Source of the DNA: Homarus americanus
Lineage: Eukaryota > Arthropoda > Malacostraca > Decapoda > Nephropidae
Length of the DNA stretch: 64,000 nucleotides
Reading direction: 5' to 3'
Assembly (NCBI RefSeq): GCF_018991925.1
Contig: NW_024724368.1
Span: 868,319 to 932,318 of the forward strand
The position numbers and the translations under genes are program-made. A model generated the notes under the pieces. That model ran no database searches and was not told where the DNA came from. It saw only the letters and a list, made by a program, of their open reading frames with translations. Of this stretch, positions 1-10,860 are shown piece after piece; position 1 is the stretch's first letter; the number at the start of each line of letters is the position of its first letter.

Positions 1-500
1 AAACTATATCACCATAAAGTATGTATAACACACACCCTTATATATTATTTCACTTTTCTTATACTTATTATTTTATTTATGAAATTAATTAGTAATTCAA
101 CATTTGACAAGTCCTCGCTCATAGCAGCGCCAAAGGCCAACTCTCAAGTGATGACCTTAGTATTCTCGCACGGTGTCCAGCAGTGCCTAGACTTTAGCGA
201 CGAGAGAGAGGGCAAGTATACATCGATCTCACGGCATCTATCAGTTACACCTCCCAGTTACACTTAATAGTGTCTTAAAACAATTAAATGACTCTAACTA
301 CAAAGTGCTAGAACAACCAAAAGATAACATCTCGTTCAAGTGACTATAACAGTACCGTTCAATTCCTTCACTTCCTACAGACACCATCTCAATATACCAT
401 GTAGGTCCTACAATCATTACCCCACTATGCTAAGCAGATCCTTCAGTCACCATCCTAGTATGCCTGACAGGTCGTAAAGTCACCACTCAGAATGCCAGGC
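1..500. other. Unique sequence, nothing recognised
   Basis: Ordinary-complexity AT-rich sequence. The only open frame (79-267, 62 codons) has no recognisable motif and is within chance length. Four loosely similar phrases built on 'cagtcacca' and 'tatgc' around 360-490 hint at an old degenerate tandem repeat. Confidence 0.5.
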
Positions 501-533
501 TGAAGGAAGAAGGGGGGAGGGAGGGAGGAAGCA
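501..533 (+). repeat. G-rich tract
   Basis: Short G/A-only run with three GGGAGG-like blocks; local G-quadruplex potential on the plus strand. Confidence 0.6.
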
Positions 534-687
534 GCTCTCAACTCCGCGGTAAAATATGTTATCATTTAGCCATTCCCTCGATAAAAATCAAAACGAAATA
601 CATAATTCAGACGGGCATGCTGGGCTAACTTCATTTACATATAAAACAGTCAGGCTGGTCCTGTCGTGAAGAGTGAAGTTAGTCTTG

Positions 688-852
688 GGAGAGAGAGAGA
701 GAAAGGAAGAAAGAAACAAAGGTAGAGGTAAAGGAGAGGAGTAGTACGAGAGAGAGAGAGAGAGGTAAGAAATAAATAGTATAAGAGAGAAAGGTAAAGG
801 ACGAATGGGAAGGGAAAGAGACAGAGAGAAAATAACAGAAAGAAAGTATAAA
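688..852 (+). repeat. GA-rich polypurine tract with (GA)n blocks
   Basis: Almost pure purine on the plus strand with two uninterrupted GA runs (near 690 and 750). The minus-strand frames over it read as leucine/serine-rich low-complexity peptides and are not genes. Confidence 0.85.
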
Positions 853-999
853 AGAATTTTGCTTTCGAGGAGGGAATGATTTTTGGGAGATTTCAAGTTT
901 CACTTTTATCTCTCTCCAAATGTCTGTGAGTGGTAAAAGTCGTAACTGTTGAGTTTCAATTCCTCTGACGTTGTTAACTGTCCCAGCAGCCGTACGTCA

Positions 1000-1130
1000 C
1001 TCACTTGCTCACTCACTCACTCACTTAATCAATCAGTCAGTCGTCCACTCACTCTCCCACTCTCTCATTCACTATCCCACACACTCAGTCACTCCTCATT
1101 CACTCACTCGTTCACTTACTCACTTATTAG
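1000..1130 (+). repeat. Degenerate (CACT)n tetranucleotide repeat
   Basis: Repeated 'cactcact' phrases with substitutions such as 'aatcaatcagtcagtc'. It directly precedes the reverse-transcriptase remnant and makes the apparent upstream extension of that frame low-complexity. Confidence 0.8.
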
Positions 1131-1147
1131 CTTACTCCATCATCAAT

Positions 1148-1520
1148 ATTTATATAAACAAGGGAGACCGGTCAGACTGTGGCAACTATCACAGGATCTC
1201 GCTGCTGTCCGTAGCTGGCAAGATCATCGACCGAGTCTTCCAAAACAGACTTCTTCCTGAGGCGGAAAATTTCCTCCCAGAATTACAATGTGGCTTTAGA
1301 CCATTACGTGACACCACTGACATGATCTTTGTTGCCCGCCAGATACAGAAAAAGTGCATAGAACAGCGTCACCACCTGTACATGGCCTTCATCCACCTAA
1401 CCAAGACCTTCGACTCAGTCAACAGGGAAGCTCTCTAGCGGACCCTCAGCCGTTTTGGGTGCCCACCAAAATTCATTGCCATTGAGGCAACTCCACAGAT
1501 TTTTCACTCGGGGTTTACTC
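1148..1520 (+). mobile_element. Non-LTR retrotransposon fragment, N-terminal half of the reverse transcriptase (dead)
   Basis: The frame from about 1150 reads as a LINE reverse transcriptase: KGDRSDCGNYHRISLLS (fingers), LQCGFRPLRDTTDMIF, then motif A as MAFIHLTKTFDSVNREAL. In the family this motif is normally F-(I/V)-D-L-T-K-A-F-D. Here the catalytic Asp is His, so the enzyme would be inactive even if expressed. A TAG at 1436-1438 sits where the family usually has Trp (REALW); beyond it the frame continues as RTLSRFGCPPKF, again LINE-like. The YADD motif, thumb, endonuclease and tail are absent here. The endonuclease fragment at 7805-8805 (minus) may belong to the same lineage; that link is inferred from family knowledge, not overlap. 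Confidence 0.9.
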
Positions 1521-1880
1521 CTGTAGCCTAATACCTATCAAGGTTAACCCGTAAGGCAGCGGGGCAGTGCTTGGTAGGCGCTAGGATGTGTCCACACGCC
1601 AGTGGGCCTATGCGCCGTCCTCTGGGGCCTATTGCTGTTCCGAGAACCTCTGGTAGCCTGGGCCCAAGAGACACCCAGTTACCATGTGTTGCCACGAGAC
1701 TGCACGGCAGGAGTGTTGATGGTGAAGAGGCTGTGTATTGGCAGGGGAAGATTTGTGCAATTTGCTTCCCTGTTCACCACGAGGGCTAGCCAGGGGGCGG
1801 TAACTGAAAGTGTGAGTGAGCAAGCAGTGCTTGCACCTTAACACTAACATAATGCTGCTACGCTAGATGTATTACACCAT
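1521..1880. other. G-rich non-repetitive stretch, unassigned
   Basis: No tandem structure. Open frames of 72-79 codons occur on both strands with no recognised motif. Position directly downstream of the LINE remnant makes decayed mobile-element sequence a reasonable guess, but I cannot name it. Confidence 0.35.
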
Positions 1881-1889
1881 CCTGTGTGT

Positions 1890-2294
1890 ACACACACACA
1901 CAAACACACACTGAACCACCACTATAATCCCCACCACCATAACCATCACCACAACCATCATCATCATCACCACCACCATTTCCATCACCACCACTGCAAC
2001 AAACATCACAATCGCCACTACAACCATCATCATCATCATCACCACCATAACCATCACAACAACAATCACCACAACATTCAGCCACCACCACAATCATCTC
2101 CATCACCGCCACCATAAAATCACCCAAACCCTCACCACCACAACCACCACCACTGCCATCACCACAACCATTACCATCACCATCATCACCACCACCATAA
2201 TCATCACTGCAACCATCACCATCACCACCATCACCACCTCCATAACCATCACTACAACCAACACCATTACCACCACAACCACCACCACCACTAT
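1890..2294 (+). repeat. (CAC/CAT)n triplet-rich tract after a short CA run
   Basis: A CA/AA-CA run (1891-1912) is followed by about 380 bp of mixed CAC, CAT and AAC triplets. The six frames yield poly-His, poly-Val/Met and similar artefacts. Confidence 0.9.
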
Positions 2295-2409
2295 GCTAGA
2301 CATACGACTGTCAGGTCACATACATAACTTACACTAGACAAATGACTGCCAAGCCATACCCATGACTTATAATGCTAGACATGTGACTGTCAGGCCAGAT
2401 ATATGGCTG
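2292..2409 (+). repeat. Three degenerate copies of a ~38-41 bp tandem unit
   Basis: Units begin with 'ctagaca' at 2296, 2334 and 2375 and share 'gactgtcaggcca'-like middles. Divergence suggests an old, short array. Confidence 0.6.
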
Positions 2410-3260
2410 GTGGCACGGCCTCACGCTCGGAAACACCCGACAAAGTTTCCCTCGTGTCTCTGTTCCAAGTTTTACACGTTGGACCAAAATGGAGCGAGAG
2501 GTTTACTGCTCCACTGAATATTTGTCGTTTTTACGCTTTGTTTTCCTGTCGTTTCAATTCTTTCTTTTCTCGTATTTCACGTGACATGAGAACTTTTTTC
2601 CATACAGGAAGACTGGGTGCAGTAGATACATAGATAGTTAAATAGTTACAGAGTGAGCGAGAGAAATATATATATATATATATATACACACAGTCTAATC
2701 TCTCCTTTTTTTTAATCTCACAATCAATACTTTAGAAATGGTACACCTTAAACTAAGCACGTATTCTTACATGTTCTTTTATTAATAATACAACTCCTTC
2801 GCACTCTGCTCCCCCCCCCCACCCCACCCCACAAACATCCACAAATAAACAAGATCTCTCACCATTCTCCCCGTTCTACCTTTTTTTTTCTCGTCTGAAA
2901 CACGCCTCGTATATCAAGACTATTCTTTCTAAATACATCACCATTTCTGTTCTCCCACGTCCCAGATACAACACTTCTCACGGCTTGCTCTTCTATCTTC
3001 ACCACCCGCTGAGCCTTATAAGGGTGGCTGTGGGACTCTTGAGACTCCCACTTAACAGTGCATCTATTTTATTATTAGAGAAAAATATTCTTAGTTTCAT
3101 ACCGCCCTTTTCGCTGCACACCCCACTACAGTCAGGACATAAAGGGGATAAATGAAAGACCTAGACTACACTCTGAGGAGTCTAAGGCTAAATAAAAGAC
3201 TATATTTAGATAGTCTTTATCGTCCTACAGCAGAGAATACATTGCAAGTTGCATCAGTAT
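2410..3260. other. Mostly unique; short AT and C homopolymer runs
   Basis: Contains an (AT)n run (2665-2686) and a C-rich run (2810-2832, ten C followed by ACCCC repeats). A 76-codon frame at 2403-2633 has no recognisable domain. Confidence 0.5.
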
Positions 3261-3261
3261 T

Positions 3262-3443
3262 AAATTGAATTGAATTGAAACAGTTTATTTAGCCAGGATA
3301 ACACAGACAGAGAGTGGATAATAATAACAATATTATCATGGCTGAGCCAGTTGAGAACCTGAGCTCTCTTTTAAGTGCCTGATATATATTATACATTTAT
3401 CTCAAGGAAGTATTATGTAACATTTAGTATCATCTGGAATAGT
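3262..3443 (-). mobile_element. Interspersed repeat family 1, copy 1 (probable retroelement 3' end)
   Basis: Positions 3275-3443 match the reverse complement of 28840-29009 along almost their whole length, by eye roughly 85% identical with small indels. Read on the minus strand the block ends with 'cctggctaaataaactg', which includes an AATAAA polyadenylation-like signal. A short 'caatt' tandem tail follows (3262-3280). Conserved terminal signal, variable tail and dispersed copies fit a LINE or SINE 3' end. I do not recognise the family. Confidence 0.7.
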
Positions 3444-4160
3444 TCAATATCAAGGTGGTAATAAGAACATCTCATAATGTTACCCCGGTTATCACTTCAA
3501 TATTTATTTAATTTATTTTTTTATTATTTTGATTTTTTTAATATATATATATTTTTTTATATTATAAGTATATACATAAATTACGGTGGAATTGAAAAAC
3601 CTAAGTATAATGGGGGAGCAGTACAACACGGGCTGTACAGTAATAAGGTTGAACAAGAGGACAGAGCTGTCAGGATTATGTCTAGTTGGCAAATTATGTT
3701 TATTGCAATGGTAATTTCTTATCTAGTTACATAATAATTTCCGATAAAACGATTTTGATGGTACAATAAATGCGGGTACTGTAAATATAGTAGGCGTTAC
3801 AAGAAATATTAACACTTAGACAATAGTAAACAGAAAGTCCACAGTCTTGAATATTCTACACCAACAAATCCTCCACCTACTACACTAAAGAAGGCTGAAG
3901 GTCAACAATCCTGGCCATTCTAGAGTTAGAAGATACTGAACCTCTAACACTAAAAAATCTTGATCCTCCTACACTAGAAAATGTCATCTTTTATTTCTTC
4001 ACCAGCCACTCCCTGACTTCTCCCACAAGCTGCTCCGGGAGGGTCCTGGTAGCCTGCCTGAGGAAGGCTGCTTCGCTTACTTTATTCCCAGGTGGAGGAA
4101 TTAAGACCCATTAACAGGTCCCCCTAATGAGGCGCTCATTATCATCGTCATCATTAATTA
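3444..4160. other. AT-rich unique sequence
   Basis: Holds a T/A-rich patch (3495-3575) and three loosely repeated phrases around 'actaaaga/ctacactaga' (3850-3985). No coding signal. Confidence 0.45.
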
Positions 4161-4515
4161 TTCGCCACCTGCCTCCTTCCCTTCTCTCTCTCCCTTTTTG
4201 ACCACTCTCCTTCCCTCCTTCTCTCCCTCCCATTTTGACCACTTTCCTCCCTCCTCTTCCTCTTCCTCCCTTTTAACCACTCTCCTCCCTCCCTCCCTCC
4301 CTCCCGCTTTAACCTTTCTCCCTCCTTCCCTTCTTCTTTGACCTTCCTCCTCCTCTCTCTACCATACGTACCCCCTGTTATCCTCCACCTTCCTTTCTGT
4401 CTCTCCTCTCTCCCTCTTTCCTGTATATCTCTCTCTGTCCCTAATCTCTCTCTCTCTCTCTCTCACAGTCTTACTTCCTACCTGTCTTCCTTTATTTCCC
4501 ACACCTTCCCTCCCT
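4160..4515 (+). repeat. Polypyrimidine tract (CCT/CTTC-rich)
   Basis: About 350 bp of C/T with few purines, including (CT)n at 4445-4465. Frames over it (4338-4547) are Leu/Ser/Pro artefacts. Confidence 0.85.
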
Positions 4516-4687
4516 CACACCGTCGCTTCTCAAAATTTCCGAATTGAGGCATATATATGATTACTGCCTTAAGACTTGCTATTTACTGCTGCTTCGACTG
4601 AATGTTGTTTTTGCCGCAGATTCTATTTACCGTCATTATCTGTTTTCACTGTTACTGTATCTATCACTAGCCCCAACAACTGTCGTA

Positions 4688-4802
4688 ACTATTATAGATA
4701 CCACCACCATAAAAACCATCACCATCTCCACTACAACTACTGTAGTACACCTGCCACCGCCACCATTTTCACCACCGCGACCACCATCATCACCATGTTA
4801 CA
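4688..4802 (+). repeat. ACC/ATC triplet tract
   Basis: Interrupted runs of CAC, CAT and ACC triplets; minor copy of the same composition as 1890-2294. Confidence 0.8.
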
Positions 4803-5610
4803 AGTGTCGGAATAAGAACCACTGAATAGATTACTGGTCGGCATATGAACTTCGACTGATTCGTTGTGTACACACTGAAGCAGTTAAAATTTAGATATTA
4901 TATGTTATACTTAAAATGTAGTAACAATAGCTTCAATGTGTTAGGAAAACAAAGTAATGTTTATTGTATTAGTCTCGAATACCAATGAATAAGTGAGCGT
5001 TTGATAGCTTTTATGGATTCGTAACTTGTACGCCTTTTGTTTATGATGTCATTTCTCTCACCTATACTCGCTTAGTTTTACCTCAGAGTCGGGTGGGCTT
5101 TAGTATTGGGCTGGCAGTTGTAAGATAAGTATCTCCTCTCCTACTGTATATTTCTGGTGGTATACTGTGTTAACCTTGCTCGATTTTTAAGAACACCAAG
5201 TATTATATAGTGATTTATATGTGAGACTGTGGGTAGTCACATTTTAGAATTCAACGGTAAATAACTTACTTGTTTATGAGTTACGTGTGTTAGATAACCA
5301 CGTTGTTCAGGGTAGTGTCTAGACTAAATAAGGGTTTAATCAGTTCTTTGATGTTCGTTATTTTGTCAGTGGGTTGAATAGTTTATTTGTTCAGATTTAA
5401 TTTGTATTTATTTATTTTTGTACATACGGATATACTTGTTTTATTGTTTGTTTGTTTGTTAATATATTTTGTAATTAAAGCCACTGCATGAATTTCAATA
5501 TACCCCATTGTAATGAGGTGATAATTTGGTGGGATCTATTCCTGGACCTATAGTACAAAGTTGAATTTGTGAATTTGTGATATTGTTACACCCTATGAGA
5601 CCAAGGGTCG
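4803..5610. other. Unique AT-rich sequence, nothing recognised
   Basis: No open frame above background. Short TTTG/TTTA repeats occur near 5400-5465. Confidence 0.45.
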
Positions 5611-5790
5611 TAACAACCACCACAGCCACCACAACTACCACGTCCTCCACAACCACCATCTTCACCACCACCATCACTATAATCAATACATCCTCCACCA
5701 CAACCACCTCTTTAACCATTATCATAACACTACCACCACTACCCAACCACTAGAGCAACTATTATCACCATCACCACCATTACCAACGCC
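5611..5790 (+). repeat. ACC-rich triplet tract
   Basis: Runs of CCACCA, CACAAC and CATCAC. The minus-strand 83-codon frame (5495-5746) is its Val/Met-rich shadow. Confidence 0.8.
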
Positions 5791-6105
5791 ACCACGCTGT
5801 CTTGAAACTCTAAATTATTCTGACCCCGTTGAAGTTTCCTCAAGTTGAACACAGCGACATTATAACAAAAATATCAACAACTTCAACTATTAGCTTCTGA
5901 ATATTGCTCCTTACTAAGTTACGAATCATGAAGACTAAAGAGTAATAAATAACGCAGACAAACAGACTGACGCTCGAGAATATTACTTTGTAAACTAAAT
6001 TCCGGGGTTTAATAAACTTCAGGGCATGCTGACGGCTGCTATAATGCGAAGAACGAAAACTTTAATCTCCATCTTATGTACGAGTCCAATTTATGTGTTG
6101 TTGCC

Positions 6106-6238
<133 letters not shown>

Positions 6239-6316
6239 ACAATGGATACGTGGACAAGATAAATCTCGATAAAACCACACAGGAAAAGGGAAACAATGCA
6301 GCACCTTAGCTTTCGT

Positions 6317-6379
6317 CTTTATTCAAGACATCTTTAGAGGCAACTGAAGATGTTGCCCCTAAAGATGTCTTGAATAAAG
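6317..6379. repeat. Near-perfect 28-bp inverted repeat (hairpin, 7-nt loop)
   Basis: Left arm 6317-6344 and right arm 6352-6379 are reverse complements with one mismatch (TAGAGG against CCCCTA). The spacer is TGAAGAT. The hairpin sits between the (AT)n block (ends 6236) and the (GT)n block (starts 6383), which begins four bases after the right arm. It could be the terminal structure of a retroelement or a folded-back insertion. Confidence 0.9.

Positions 6380-6382
<3 letters not shown>

Positions 6383-6436
<54 letters not shown>
6383..6436 (+). repeat. (GT)n microsatellite, 54 bp
   Basis: Pure GT dinucleotide run starting four bases downstream of the hairpin right arm. Confidence 0.97.
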
Positions 6437-6437
<1 letters not shown>

Positions 6438-7804
6438 TATTCTGAAATTTTAGAACGAAAATTTCTGATCTGACGAACAGGGAACCATAAGTCGGGCAGT
6501 CATTAGCACCATACCGCATGGCATGTTTAGACAAAGCCTTCACGCAGCGCCCCCAAGCAACCAAGCGGAGAGGAGTCAAGAACTCACCAGCTATTGCCAC
6601 AAAGGCTTAAGAAAATTAAATGTACATTATCAAATTAATTCATACACTGTTGACGAAGCTAAAAGTTATAATATTAACAAAAGTTATCTTGGATAGTTTT
6701 CCATTTCAAAATATGTTACGTGTATCCTTAGGAAATAATTAAAATACGAAAATGAATGGCGACATGCTGTCACGAATGAATAACATAATTACCGGAAAGC
6801 CGGGGAGGATATTCTTGTCCAGAATTAAAAAGGTAAATAAATATTAAAATAGTGGTAATATTTCCCTAAAAAATAATTAAAGGACAATCAGGGGATATTT
6901 TAAGATGTTAAAATTAGGCAGTCTGCCGCAGGAGGCGTGCACTAGTCACTCTTAGCTTTTCACTCATCGCAAGCAGACGGGTCTCCACTCGCTCGCAGAC
7001 AGAACGCCCCATGTGGCGTGTCACACACACACACATGTGTAGGAAACCCTCTGATACTGGCACCAAGCCGACACTACACGGCACCACAGGTAAGGAGTGT
7101 ATACCATCTAAAAAGGAACAGTTGCCTAAAAGGAAGGAAAACTAGATCGCTCTTCTAGCTGGGTTAAGGTACACCTGGTTGTATGGTGACCTGACCTAAC
7201 TGGGCAAGATTATCTCTGTCACTCTCCCTCTCCTATAAAGTAACTGGGAGAGAAGCTTTCCCTGGGTACAGGATGAGTGAAGTGAAAGGTTGAGCTCTGG
7301 GAGACCAAGTATCGGTGATGATTCTTCTACTAGGTACCTTCATCTCTCTTCAACTATGGGTGTATGTGGTTTGTCTAACCAAGTCCTGGTGTGAGTTCTA
7401 CGACCCTGATTGTTGATCTTACACTCTGGACGTGTGAGTGCTTTTTAAAGGATTGTTTTGGTGCTATGCATGTAGTACAACTTGACGGTAATGGTGTATT
7501 CTGGGCCAGTGTTGTTGAGCACGGTTACGGGTATGGTGGAGGAAGCACGCATGACTCATGAACCTAGAAGTAAAGTAATAAGAATAAGCGGATAAGCCGC
7601 CTCCTGACGAGTCAAGAATGATTTCTTGGTTCACACATAATTTTGGTTTTATGTATGTGCATGCTGAAGGAGGCCTTCATCGTCTTTAATTATGAGGTTA
7701 CCATCAGAGAAGCGGAGGGGGGCTGCGCCACGAGTGATTGGCCAATAAAATGTTTTAGTGGAAATGAAGAATTAGCACATCTTGTGCTGATCTGCAAGTT
7801 TTTA
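6437..7804. other. Unique sequence with one candidate non-coding first exon
   Basis: No coding frame with a recognised domain. A GC-richer patch (6940-7089) ends in an exact consensus splice donor on the plus strand, CAG|GTAAGG at 7087-7095. A short CA run lies at 7022-7034. See the corresponding finding. Confidence 0.35.
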
Positions 7805-8805
7805 TGCTTCACATGCTTTATTTTTAAGCCATTCGTTCCATAGATTGTGAAGTTCCTGCTGCGCTTCCGCTTTCTTCTTGCGAAAGGTAACAGCTTTGGT
7901 CCGAGACTGAGGGTTGTTCTGCCAGTTAACTAAAAGCAACACATTTATCATCGATGAGTACTTTGATTGCCGGTTCATTTTCATCAAACAAAGTCCTGGT
8001 GTATTATTTTGATTTGGCCGAATCTCTCTGCAGGTTTTTGTCATAATAGTATTAACAGTATCTCATTCGGCACTGGGATTCACGTTGTTTGCTTTTGTGT
8101 TGTTTATAAGCCAATGTTTGAGCTGCTCTTCGAAAGCATGTGGATCCTCCAGATGCTTAATATTAAAACCTCTTCTAGAGGCTTGCTGCCTTCGCCGTTT
8201 TGGGACGACGTGAAGTGAGAGCTTGGATCTGACATGCCGATGAACAGTGTCGCAGTGGTCTGAGCCACGCATGGCACGGATGATGAGGACATCTCGGCGA
8301 TCTCTTTCTCTGACAATGATGTAGTCAATGAGATGCCAGTGTTTTGATCGTGGGTGTTGCCACGAACCCTTAAACTTGTCGGCCTGCCTAAACAAGGTAT
8401 TGGTGATAGTGACGTTGTGTGCAACACACTTGCTGGGGGAGTAGGCCGCTGGGATTACACTTGCCTAGTCCATTTGTCCCTTTGGTTTCTTGCCAAATGT
8501 TAGTATCTTTGCCAACTCTGGCATTGAAGTCGCCAAGGAGAACAGCCTTGTCTTCTCTGGGGATAGCGGTAGGCACTCTGTCGAGATCGGCGTAAAAGGC
8601 CTCCTTGATGTCATCCTCTGCATCCAGTGTTGGGGCGTATGCACTGACGAAGAAGGCATTAAGTGAATGATTCAGTGGGACTCGAAGCGTCATGAGGCAC
8701 TCGTTGGCGGATGGCAAAGTCAACTTCATAAATGCTGTTTCTCTCTGGGTTACTGCGCAGCAAATCGAAAGCCCAACAGGATATATTGGTCTGACTACCA
8801 CAATC
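7805..8805 (-). mobile_element. Non-LTR retrotransposon fragment: AP-type endonuclease domain and linker (frameshifted)
   Basis: Minus strand, three frames in order. 8801-8388 has AFFVSAYAPTLDAEDD, then LLGDFNARVG, the conserved GDFNA catalytic motif of EEP/AP endonucleases in LINEs. A frameshift near 8390 leads to 8395-8063 with HPRSKHWHLIDYIIVR and RGSDHCDTVH, matching the family's WRHPRS-HWHLLDY block and terminal S-D-H catalytic motif. A further shift leads to 8044-7802, where FRKKKAEAQQELHNLWNEW resembles the linker before the reverse transcriptase. Key catalytic residues N and DH are still visible, but at least two frameshifts and truncation before the RT make it a pseudocopy. Confidence 0.9.
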
Positions 8806-9191
8806 CAAAAACAGTAAAGCAGAAAAGAGTTTCACACTGGTTTACAAAATGAGAATTCGGCAATTATATCATATTTTTACCTTAACTGAAGTGTGTGACG
8901 ATGTTTGCGTCCGAGCGAGTGTGTGTCCATATCATATTTTAAAAAGTAGGTAGTAGGCAGCTACCAAACAGGGAGGTACTACCGCCTGGGAAGATATTGG
9001 AAGCATGCGTTGTCTAATGGTAGACCCTGCTGCCATATGGTATCGCAAAAACTGTGAGCAAGTCCCAGGTTGCTGATCTGTCTTTCTGCCTCATTTACAC
9101 ACAATTGCAGAGTCTCAATTGTTTCTCTTACTATTGACAATACAACATACATACTGTCGTTTCTCACTATTGATTGATTTTTTTCATTTTG

Positions 9192-9193
<2 letters not shown>
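8806..9193. other. Unassigned sequence between LINE fragment and AAT tract
   Basis: No tandem repeat. A 62-codon minus frame (8979-9167) is open but not recognised. Proximity to an A-rich tail at 9286-9319 suggests mobile-element origin without proof. Confidence 0.35.
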
Positions 9194-9194
<1 letters not shown>

Positions 9195-9230
<36 letters not shown>

Positions 9231-9319
9231 GCCCCGCAGGCCCTGATGTGGGTCAGTGACCTGTGCCCAAGTGAAATAATCCGCGAAAAAAAATAAAAAA
9301 TAAAAAAAATAAAAAAAAA
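9195..9319 (+). mobile_element. (ATT)n run and short segment ending in an A-rich tail; possible retroelement 3' end
   Basis: (ATT)n covers 9195-9229. A non-repetitive stretch with 'gccctgatgtgggtcagtga' follows and closes on an A-rich tail interrupted by single T (9286-9319). An A-tail right after unique sequence is typical of retroposed copies. The family is unknown. Confidence 0.4.
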
Positions 9320-9335
9320 CGTTTTCCGTCTACAC

Positions 9336-9791
9336 CAGGGGTTCACAACCTGGAATAAATTACTTCAAGTGGGGAATTTAAGCTTGTTCATGGGATAATG
9401 GGTGACAGACAAGTTGTGTAAGAAGAGACTACATGTTTGATATATGATATATATCATAAATATATTAGTAAATAGTTTTCAAATATTACAAGTGTCTGGA
9501 AAGTAAACAAACAAACGGGAAGGTTCTGTAAAATTCAGAATTTTTGCCTTGTTTTCATATATAAATTACTAAAATTCATTTAGTTTTAAGTTCTTTGTCT
9601 GGATCAATTAATAAAGGAATTATCCAAGACAAAAGTTTGTCTTATAACCTCACCATCATAACATTCAGCCCCGGTGAACGAACTCAAATTAAGTTAACCT
9701 TTGATAGATAGAAGTGCTGGTCACGTTGGGTACTGAGTCACGGTGGAGGTGGGAAATAAGGTAGTGGACAGAAAGAGTTTGGGAACCCTTG
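9336..9791. mobile_element. hAT-like non-autonomous DNA element (~456 bp)
   Basis: The left end reads CAGGGGTTCACAACCT. The reverse complement of the right end reads CAAGGGTTCCCAAACT, so 13 of 16 terminal bases agree. CAG-GGGTTC-CAA is the familiar terminus of hAT elements. The 8-bp left flank (GTCTACAC) fits the hAT target preference nTnnnnAn, but the right flank (AACTGTAC) matches it at only 4 of 8 positions, so the target duplication is decayed or the boundary is slightly off. The interior has no transposase frame. Confidence 0.55.
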
Positions 9792-10030
9792 AACTGTACT
9801 GTACTATCTTTACTATTAAAGATTTATCAAATGGAATGCCGATGAAAGTTAATGATCAGTTAGACAAGAGCAGAAACCGAGAACTAAAACTAAATTATAT
9901 ACCAGATATATTACGTCAATTATGTTCACTATTTTCTCCCTCTCACGTCTTCTTTCCCATTCCTCAGTTCCACTAAGAGAGTTGCCGGTGAAAACGTAAG
10001 TTTTATACATTCCTGTAATATTTCAGCCTT
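9792..10030. other. Unique, no feature
   Basis: Short interval between the hAT-like element and the polypyrimidine tract; 'aatttctccc'-type C/T richness begins at its end. Confidence 0.4.
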
Positions 10031-10860
10031 CTTCCATCAGGCATTGTTACTTCCGTCCCTCCCACGTGCCTCTCCCTCCATCCTTGCCTCCCTCCAAAAC
10101 CTCCCCCCCCCTACCTCAGTGAAAAATGCACATGAATGGAAAGGCAATTTGACGCATTCTAAGACGAAGGATTTCTCTTCACACCACCCTCCATCCCTCC
10201 TTCCCTCTCTCCTTTTCTCCCCTCCTTCTCTCCCTCCCCCTCTCCCTTTTCATTCACTTAAATACTCCTTTCTTTTGCTTCTTTGATCTTTCCCCTCACG
10301 CTATTTTAATATTTTTCTCCCCTATTATCTCTCTCTCTCTCTCTCTCCTGTAACCCACACCCCCTCTCTATCTTTCTTCAAGCTTCACACCCAAACGTTC
10401 CTCTTCCTCCACATCTCCTTCATACTCACCCTCCTCATTCAAGCTTTCCTCATACACAGACCCCCCCTTTTTTACACTCCCCTTACACTCATGGCCTTCT
10501 ACTCTTCCGTTATTTCCTCACAAACACACTTACATTTTTCGCGTCTTTCGTACACTTACCATGCTTCTCCTCTTCTTTCTTACACCCATAGTCTCTTCTT
10601 ACATATCTGTCTTACATCCATACATTTATCTTCCTTATGTCCACGCCTCACTCTTATTCGTTACAACTTTTGTCCTCCCTCACACCTCTACAAATTTTCC
10701 TCCACCGAACATCTCCTCACTCACACCTTCCTCCTCTCCACCACGTCATCTATCCTACCTCCAAACCCCACACTCCTTTCCTTCTCTCCACCACGCCCTT
10801 GTCCTCCCTCCCAACCCACTCCCAATACCCCTCTCCTCTCCACCTCTCCCTCACAGCCAA
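10030..10860 (+). repeat. Long C/T-rich low-complexity region
   Basis: Mostly pyrimidine with CCCTCC, TTCTCC and CACACC phrases and a (CT)n run at 10328-10348. Plus-strand frames of 179 and 144 codons (10491-11030) are Ser/Pro/Leu/His-rich artefacts of this bias. Confidence 0.8.
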
